From: Lachnospiraceae bacterium NC2008
GTDB lineage: Bacteria > Bacillota > Clostridia > Lachnospirales > Lachnospiraceae
NCBI GenBank assembly: GCA_000687675.1
Contig: JHWS01000003.1
Coordinates: forward strand, 62,001-126,000
Direction: 5' to 3'
Length of the DNA stretch: 64,000 nt
Positions 59,668 through 64,000 of this stretch are shown piece after piece. The position numbers and the translations under genes were made by a program. Under the pieces are notes generated by a model, which saw nothing but the letters and a program-made list of their open reading frames with translations, had not been told where the DNA came from and did not search any database. Each line of letters opens with the position of its first letter. The first letter of the stretch is position 1.

Positions 59668-60237
59668 ATGATTTGTAGAAGTTGTGGAACCAGAAATCCT
59701 AATAAAGCAATAGTATGCTCTGGATGCGGGGAAATCTTTAATACCGATAATGGTTATGTTGGTTATGAGAATATGGATATGCCTATGAAGTGGTATAAGT
59801 TCCTTGCTTACTTTTCTTGTTGGTTTAATGCCTTATATGGTTTTTCTCAGGCTTATTCCATGAGTCAAAATAGAATATTTAGAGGTGCAGGTGATTTAGG
59901 AGCCATACTTTTTGCTTATGAACCAGGACTAAAATCTTTTAGTATATTTATTTTTGTTCTATCAGGAATACTATGTCTTGTATCGGGATACACTTTACTT
60001 AAGTATATGAAGATAGCCCCAATTGCAGTTTTGGCAAATTACATCATTAATCTTATTTGGTCCATAGTAATAATTATTGCTGTACCAACTGTAATAAATC
60101 TTGATACTTTATATGGAATAAATGATTCTCAAAGTACATATTTCTTTACATCAATTTTTTTAATAGGTTTGAACGTTGCTCTAACAGTTTTTAATGCAAT
60201 ATATTTTAACAAGAGAAAACATTACTTTACAAATTAA
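59668..60237 (+). CDS. Zinc-ribbon membrane protein of unknown function
   Basis: 189 residues. An N-terminal zinc ribbon (CRSCGTRNPNKAIVCSGCG, residues 3-21) is followed by four hydrophobic segments and a basic tail (NKRKHYFTN). I start at ATG 59668, with GAGGAG seven bases upstream; an in-frame ATG at 59623 would add 15 residues before the ribbon and has no ribosome site. Such zinc-ribbon/membrane proteins are common and uncharacterised in Clostridia. Its promoter carries two matching dyads, so it is probably tightly regulated. A strong terminator follows. Confidence 0.75.
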   Translation: MICRSCGTRNPNKAIVCSGCGEIFNTDNGYVGYENMDMPMKWYKFLAYFSCWFNALYGFSQAYSMSQNRIFRGAGDLGAILFAYEPGLKSFSIFIFVLSGILCLVSGYTLLKYMKIAPIAVLANYIINLIWSIVIIIAVPTVINLDTLYGINDSQSTYFFTSIFLIGLNVALTVFNAIYFNKRKHYFTN

Positions 60238-60250
60238 TAATAGAATAGCT

Positions 60251-60283
60251 AAGGTCCCTGATTTAATCAGGGACCTTTTTTCT
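60251..60283 (+). terminator. Terminator after the zinc-ribbon membrane protein
   Basis: AAGGTCCCTGATT and AATCAGGGACCTT, 13 perfect pairs around a single T, in practice a smaller loop, then T-run. Confidence 0.92.
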
Positions 60284-60328
60284 TTTAGAAAAAATGGAAT
60301 ACAAGCTTCCTGCTAAGGGACATATCTC

Positions 60329-60357
60329 TTGAAAAAGCTACCTCATATTGTTATACT
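60329..60357 (+). promoter_or_regulatory. Sigma-A promoter of pgi
   Basis: TTGAAA, 17-base spacer, TATACT. The start near 60364 gives a leader of about 100 nt. Confidence 0.75.
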
Positions 60358-60398
60358 TTCATAGGATAAAGTAGAGTATGCAGTAGGCCTTGCCGGAT

Positions 60399-60437
60399 GC
60401 ATTTCTATATAGGAACAAAATGCGTGGAAAGTCCACG
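60399..60437 (+). other. Two small hairpins in the pgi leader
   Basis: GCATTT (60399-60404) can pair with AAATGC (60418-60423); next is CGTGGA-AAG-TCCACG (60423-60437). They end 15 bases before the ribosome binding site. No known riboswitch is recognised. Confidence 0.4.
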
Positions 60438-60463
60438 TAGTATTATATATGGAGGAAATAAAC

Positions 60464-62044
60464 ATGGTTTCATGGAACAACATGGACTCTTTAAAGAGTT
60501 TTGATGAACTTAAGAAGACTACTCCCGTAGATCTTGCTAAGGTTATGACTGGTGAGAACGGAGCAGAGAGAGTTAAGAAGTACAGCGTGCCTATGGCAGA
60601 AGGTATGGCATATAACTATGGTGCTAAGGCTGTAGATGATACTATACTTGATAAGCTTGCAGCATTTGCAGATGAGGCGCAGCTTGTTGATAAATTCGAA
60701 GAACTTTATAATGGCGAAGTTATTAACACAGGTGAGAAGAGACTTGTTCTTCACCAGCTTTGCCGTGGACAGCTTGGCAATGATGTAGTAGCTGATGGCG
60801 TAAACAAGAGAGCTTTCTATACAGAGCAGCAGGCTAAGATTGCAGACTTCGTTAAGAAGGTACATGCAGGTGAAATCGTTAACGAAAAGGGCGAGAAGTT
60901 CACAACTGCAGTTCAGATTGGTATCGGTGGTTCTGACCTTGGTCCTCGTGCTATCTATATCGCACTTGAGAACTGGGCTAAGAAGACAGGTAACTTCAAG
61001 ATGGAAGCTAAGTTCATCTCTAACGTAGACCCTGATGATGCAGCAGCAGTTCTTAATTCTGTTGATGTTGCTCACTCAATCTTCGTACTTGTTTCTAAGT
61101 CAGGTACAACACTTGAGACACTTACAAATGAGTCATTTGTAAAGGATGCACTTAAGAAGGCTGGTCTTGATGCTTCTAAGCACATGATTGCAGTTACATC
61201 AGAGACATCACCTCTTGCAAAGAGCAGTGATTATCTTGCAGCATTCTTCATGGATGATTATATCGGTGGTCGTTTCTCTTCTTCATCTGCAGTAGGTGGA
61301 GCTATCCTTTCACTTGCATTTGGTCCAGATGTATTTGCTGATTTCCTTGCAGGTGCAGCAGCAGAAGATAAACTTGCTACAAATAAAGATCTTAAGAAGA
61401 ACCCAGCACTTCTTGATGCACTTATTGGTGTATATGAAAGAAATGTACTTGGTATGGGTACAACAGCAGTTCTTCCATATTCTCAGGCACTTTCAAGATT
61501 CCCAGCACACCTTCAGCAGGTTGATATGGAATCTAACGGTAAGAGCGTTAACAGATTTGGTGAGCCAATCAGCTATCCAACAGGTCCTGTAATCTACGGT
61601 GAGCCAGGTACTAACGGACAGCATTCATTCTATCAGCTCCTTCACCAGGGAACAGATATCATCCCTCTTCAGTTCATCGGTTTCAAGAACAGCCAGATTG
61701 GTACAGATGTTGATATCCAGGGTTCTACAAGCCAGCAGAAGCTTTGCGCTAACGTTGCAGCTCAGATCGTAGCATTTGCTTGTGGTAAGGATGATGAGAA
61801 CAAGAATAAGAAGTTCGAAGGTGGTCGTCCATCAAGTATTATCGTTGGTGATCAGCTTACACCTAAGACAATGGGTGCACTTCTTTCACACTTTGAGAAC
61901 AAGGTTATGTTCCAGGGCTTTGCATGGAACATCAACAGCTTCGACCAGGAAGGTGTTCAGCTTGGTAAGGTACTTGCTAAGAAGGTACTTGCTCATGACA
62001 CAGACGGAGCTCTTAAAGTATACTCAGATATGCTCAATATCTAA
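60464..62044 (+). CDS. pgi: Glucose-6-phosphate isomerase
   Basis: 526 residues. Visible are IGIGGSDLGPRAIYIAL, VLVSKSGTTLETLTN (the SKSGTT phosphate-binding loop), FSSSSAVGGAILSLAFG, GEPGTNGQHSFYQLLHQGT (catalytic His region) and AWNINSFDQEGVQLGK with the catalytic Lys. It interconverts glucose and fructose 6-phosphate. I start at ATG 60464; GGAGG lies eight bases upstream, and the earlier in-frame ATG at 60449 falls in that ribosome site. Codon bias is very strong, so expression is high. It is monocistronic, with its own promoter and terminator. Confidence 0.96.
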   Translation: MVSWNNMDSLKSFDELKKTTPVDLAKVMTGENGAERVKKYSVPMAEGMAYNYGAKAVDDTILDKLAAFADEAQLVDKFEELYNGEVINTGEKRLVLHQLCRGQLGNDVVADGVNKRAFYTEQQAKIADFVKKVHAGEIVNEKGEKFTTAVQIGIGGSDLGPRAIYIALENWAKKTGNFKMEAKFISNVDPDDAAAVLNSVDVAHSIFVLVSKSGTTLETLTNESFVKDALKKAGLDASKHMIAVTSETSPLAKSSDYLAAFFMDDYIGGRFSSSSAVGGAILSLAFGPDVFADFLAGAAAEDKLATNKDLKKNPALLDALIGVYERNVLGMGTTAVLPYSQALSRFPAHLQQVDMESNGKSVNRFGEPISYPTGPVIYGEPGTNGQHSFYQLLHQGTDIIPLQFIGFKNSQIGTDVDIQGSTSQQKLCANVAAQIVAFACGKDDENKNKKFEGGRPSSIIVGDQLTPKTMGALLSHFENKVMFQGFAWNINSFDQEGVQLGKVLAKKVLAHDTDGALKVYSDMLNI

Positions 62045-62059
62045 TTCGTAGTAAACTAC

Positions 62060-62093
62060 AAGGCTGTGGTGCTAAAGTGCCACAGCCTTTTTT
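62060..62093 (+). terminator. Terminator of pgi
   Basis: AAGGCTGTGG and CCACAGCCTT, ten perfect pairs around a ten-base loop, then T-run. Confidence 0.9.
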
Positions 62094-62177
62094 ACTTTAT
62101 AGGAAAGTTCTTCGAACTTTCAGGCACATGCTGTATACGCCCAGTGTGGATGCGGCTCGCGCTTTTAAATAACTTTG

Positions 62178-62186
62178 TGCTATATT
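62178..62186 (+). promoter_or_regulatory. Extended -10 promoter of the 2-hydroxyacid dehydrogenase
   Basis: TGCTATATT, 35 bases before the ATG; no clear -35. Confidence 0.5.
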
Positions 62187-62221
62187 ATAGTAGTAAGTAA
62201 ATTAAAGAGGTGACCAGCTTT

Positions 62222-63178
62222 ATGAATATAGTTTTGCTTGAAAGAAGTACACTTGGAATGGATGTAAGTTTGGACTGCTTTGCAGACTTTGGTAATTTAA
62301 CATCTTACGATACAACAAGACCAGACCAGATAGAGGAAAGAATAAAGGACGCTGATATCGTTATGATAAATAAGAGTCCTATGAATGAATCTACTCTTAA
62401 GAATGCAAAGAACCTTAAATACATAGGCGAGTTTGCAACAGGCTACGACAATGTGGATATAGAGTATTGTAAATCAAGAGGAATAAGGGTAACCAATGTT
62501 AGCGGCTATTCTACAGATGCTGTAGCTCAGCATACATTTGCTATGGCACTTTATGTTATGGAGCACCTTCGTCACTACGATGACTATGTAAAATCAGGAG
62601 ATTATATTAAGTCTGATAACTTCTCTTATTTTGGAAAAACATTTAACGAGCTTGCTGGTAAGAGATGGGGCATTATGGGCCTAGGCAATATAGGACGTAA
62701 GGTTGCAGGTATTGCAAAGGCATTTGGCTGTGAAGTAGTATACTACTCTTCAACAGGAAGCCATGAGGATAAAGAATATGAGAGAGTTTCCTTAGATGAG
62801 CTTCTTGAGACATCAGATGTGCTTAGTATTCACTGTCCGTTAACAGAAAAGACAAGATACATAATTAATAAGGATACTCTGGCTAAGATGAAAAAGTCAG
62901 CCATACTTATCAATGCCGGCAGAGGGCCAATAGTAAATAACAGTGATCTTTACGATGCTCTGGTTAACAATGTTATTGCAGGTGCAGGGCTTGATGTCCT
63001 CGATGGTGAGCCTATGAAGGCGGATAACCCGCTTAAGGATTTTAAGGATTCTGACAGACTTATTATTACACCTCATATGGCCTGGGCCAGCGTTGAGGCT
63101 AGAAATCGCTGTGTTCAATCAGCTTATGACAATGTTAAAGCCTTCCTAAATAAGGAAGAAAGAAATGTAATAGTATAA
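62222..63178 (+). CDS. D-isomer-specific 2-hydroxyacid dehydrogenase
   Basis: 318 residues. NAD-binding motif GLGNIGRKVAGIAKAFGCEV, then HCPLTEKTRYIINKDTLAKM, LINAGRGPIVN with the substrate Arg, and ITPHMAWASVEARNR with the catalytic His. The Ala-Trp after the His resembles hydroxypyruvate/glycerate dehydrogenases (HprA-like). Specificity is not certain; 3-phosphoglycerate and D-lactate dehydrogenases share the fold. I start at ATG 62222; GAGGTG lies about nine bases upstream. The next gene begins five bases after the stop. Confidence 0.9.
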   Translation: MNIVLLERSTLGMDVSLDCFADFGNLTSYDTTRPDQIEERIKDADIVMINKSPMNESTLKNAKNLKYIGEFATGYDNVDIEYCKSRGIRVTNVSGYSTDAVAQHTFAMALYVMEHLRHYDDYVKSGDYIKSDNFSYFGKTFNELAGKRWGIMGLGNIGRKVAGIAKAFGCEVVYYSSTGSHEDKEYERVSLDELLETSDVLSIHCPLTEKTRYIINKDTLAKMKKSAILINAGRGPIVNNSDLYDALVNNVIAGAGLDVLDGEPMKADNPLKDFKDSDRLIITPHMAWASVEARNRCVQSAYDNVKAFLNKEERNVIV

Positions 63179-63183
63179 ACTTT

Positions 63184-64000
63184 ATGAAGAGCCCACTAGA
63201 ACACTACGACAGAAGAAAAACCAAATATCATGGTTTTGTAAGAGCATTTACAGTGCTCCTTACTTTTTTATTGCAAGTAGTGTTTATTGTAATTCTCACA
63301 GCGGCTCTTCAAAGACAATTTTTCCCTTTATATCTTGCTCTTGAATTATTCTCAATTATATCGGTTTACGGTCTTGTAGATGATGAAAGAAGAAGTAAGC
63401 AGTTCTGGATTATCGTCCTGCTTCTTATGCCGGGATTCGGCTTTATCCTTTATTATCTATGGGGCAGCAATCATACCAACTCCCGTCTCCAAAAGAAAAT
63501 GCGCATCGCTGAGGCAACTATGAAAGCCTACAGCAATGAAGGGGACAGGATTATTCAGGAGTTTTCACTTGTTCATCCCAATAAGGTTCAGATTTCGCGT
63601 TATCTAAAAAGAGAGGGTTTTCCTATATATAAGAATACTTCTATAAAGTATTACAGTATGGGTGCTGATATGGAAGAAGACTTTTATCAGGACCTAAGAT
63701 CAGCAAAGAAATTTATCTTTCTTGATTACTTTATTATTTATAAGGGCTATTGGTGGGATAGAATCTTATCAATACTTGAAGAAAAGGCTGAGCAGGGTGT
63801 TGAAGTTCGTATTCTAGTTGATGACTTTGGAAGCATCTTCCTTAACGTTGCAGAACTTAGAGAAAGGATCAATGCCAGATTATCCAGAAAGAATCTTAAG
63901 AAAGATAGTATTAAGATATGCAAGTTTGCTCCAGTAAATAAGCGAATTATAAACCTGGCATTTAACTACAGAGACCATCAGAAGATTACAGTTATAGATG
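63184..64000 (+). CDS. cls: Cardiolipin synthase, N-terminal part (gene runs off the right edge)
   Basis: 272 residues are visible and the frame stays open to the window end. Two N-terminal membrane segments (FTVLLTFLLQVVFIVILTAAL and FWIIVLLLMPGFGFILYYL, with LYLALELFSIISVY between) are followed by the first phospholipase D domain: DMEEDFYQDLRSAKKFIFLD, VEVRILVDDFG and NYRDHQKITVIDG-like sequence at the edge, where RDHQK is the HxK core of the first HKD motif. It joins two phosphatidylglycerols into cardiolipin. The start ATG at 63184 has no clear ribosome site and follows the dehydrogenase by five bases. Confidence 0.9.
   Translation, partial: MKSPLEHYDRRKTKYHGFVRAFTVLLTFLLQVVFIVILTAALQRQFFPLYLALELFSIISVYGLVDDERRSKQFWIIVLLLMPGFGFILYYLWGSNHTNSRLQKKMRIAEATMKAYSNEGDRIIQEFSLVHPNKVQISRYLKREGFPIYKNTSIKYYSMGADMEEDFYQDLRSAKKFIFLDYFIIYKGYWWDRILSILEEKAEQGVEVRILVDDFGSIFLNVAELRERINARLSRKNLKKDSIKICKFAPVNKRIINLAFNYRDHQKITVID

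Noticed and set aside
62100-62118. Small GAAAGTTC-TTC-GAACTTTC-type hairpin after pgi as a regulatory site
   Set aside because: Short, with no T-run or promoter overlap, and downstream of an already strong terminator; nothing supports a role.

Overview
The window reads as one stretch of chromosome from a low-G+C anaerobic Firmicute, most likely a Lachnospiraceae member (Butyrivibrio/Pseudobutyrivibrio-like). Grounds: an oxygen-independent (early cobalt) cobalamin pathway, a T-box-controlled ileS, a DUF3881-type protein, a DUF4418 protein beside FtsX/ABC genes, AT-rich intergenic DNA and mostly AGGAGG-type ribosome binding sites. The genus is inference. No transposase, integrase, phage gene, CRISPR array or rRNA was seen.

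Layout. (1) Bases 1-13754: one long, tightly overlapping cobalamin operon in which every gene reads rightward: end of cbiP, cobT, cobU, cobS, a second CobU-like gene, cobC, cbiB, cobD, cbiC, cbiD, cbiF, cbiG, cbiH, a cbiJ-cbiE-cbiT fusion, cbiA and a small cysteine-rich protein. (2) 13.8-18.7 kb: aspS and proB, then an acyltransferase and an exported L,D-transpeptidase. (3) 18.7-27.3 kb: a sulfur operon. It has a strong promoter with a dyad operator, an untracked 42-residue Cys/Met-rich leader peptide, an attenuator, a class III aminotransferase, O-acetylhomoserine sulfhydrylase, a sulfonate/taurine-type ABC transporter, a DUF4418 protein, an FtsX-type permease with its ATPase, and the transporter's binding lipoprotein. 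(4) 27.3-30.8 kb, minus strand: an orphan antitoxin-like regulator and a DHHW/MBOAT polysaccharide O-acylation pair. (5) 31-42.3 kb: fused accDA, mntP, a zinc-ribbon/HTH gene, a secreted protein, ileS behind a T-box plus a cloverleaf-like element, an acyltransferase fused to an ABC permease, and an SGNH lipoprotein. (6) 42.4-50.9 kb: an SDR, small proteins, tRNA-Arg(CCT), a chemoreceptor and a three-gene phosphorelay (hybrid kinase, HD-GYP regulator, HPt). (7) 51-64 kb: GDP-mannose synthesis (manC, manA) leading into cell-surface glycan genes, then pgi, a 2-hydroxyacid dehydrogenase and the start of a cardiolipin synthase.

The strongest candidates for undescribed biology are: (a) a family of about 190-230-nt structured repeats (three copies), whose core is conserved while the long closing stems differ in sequence but stay paired, including a compensatory base-pair swap and G-U pairs that point to one RNA sense strand; (b) the Cys/Met-rich leader peptide followed by a terminator and a mutually exclusive hairpin ahead of the sulfur operon; (c) a single-frame fusion of an acyltransferase-3 membrane domain with a MalG-type ABC permease; (d) a dispersed 19-bp palindrome, TAGTTCA-N5-TGAACTA, found about ten times and concentrated in the cobalamin operon; (e) a cloverleaf-shaped element between the ileS T-box and its gene.

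All calls come from reading the sequence. No database search or folding program was run, so family names rest on remembered motifs and context.
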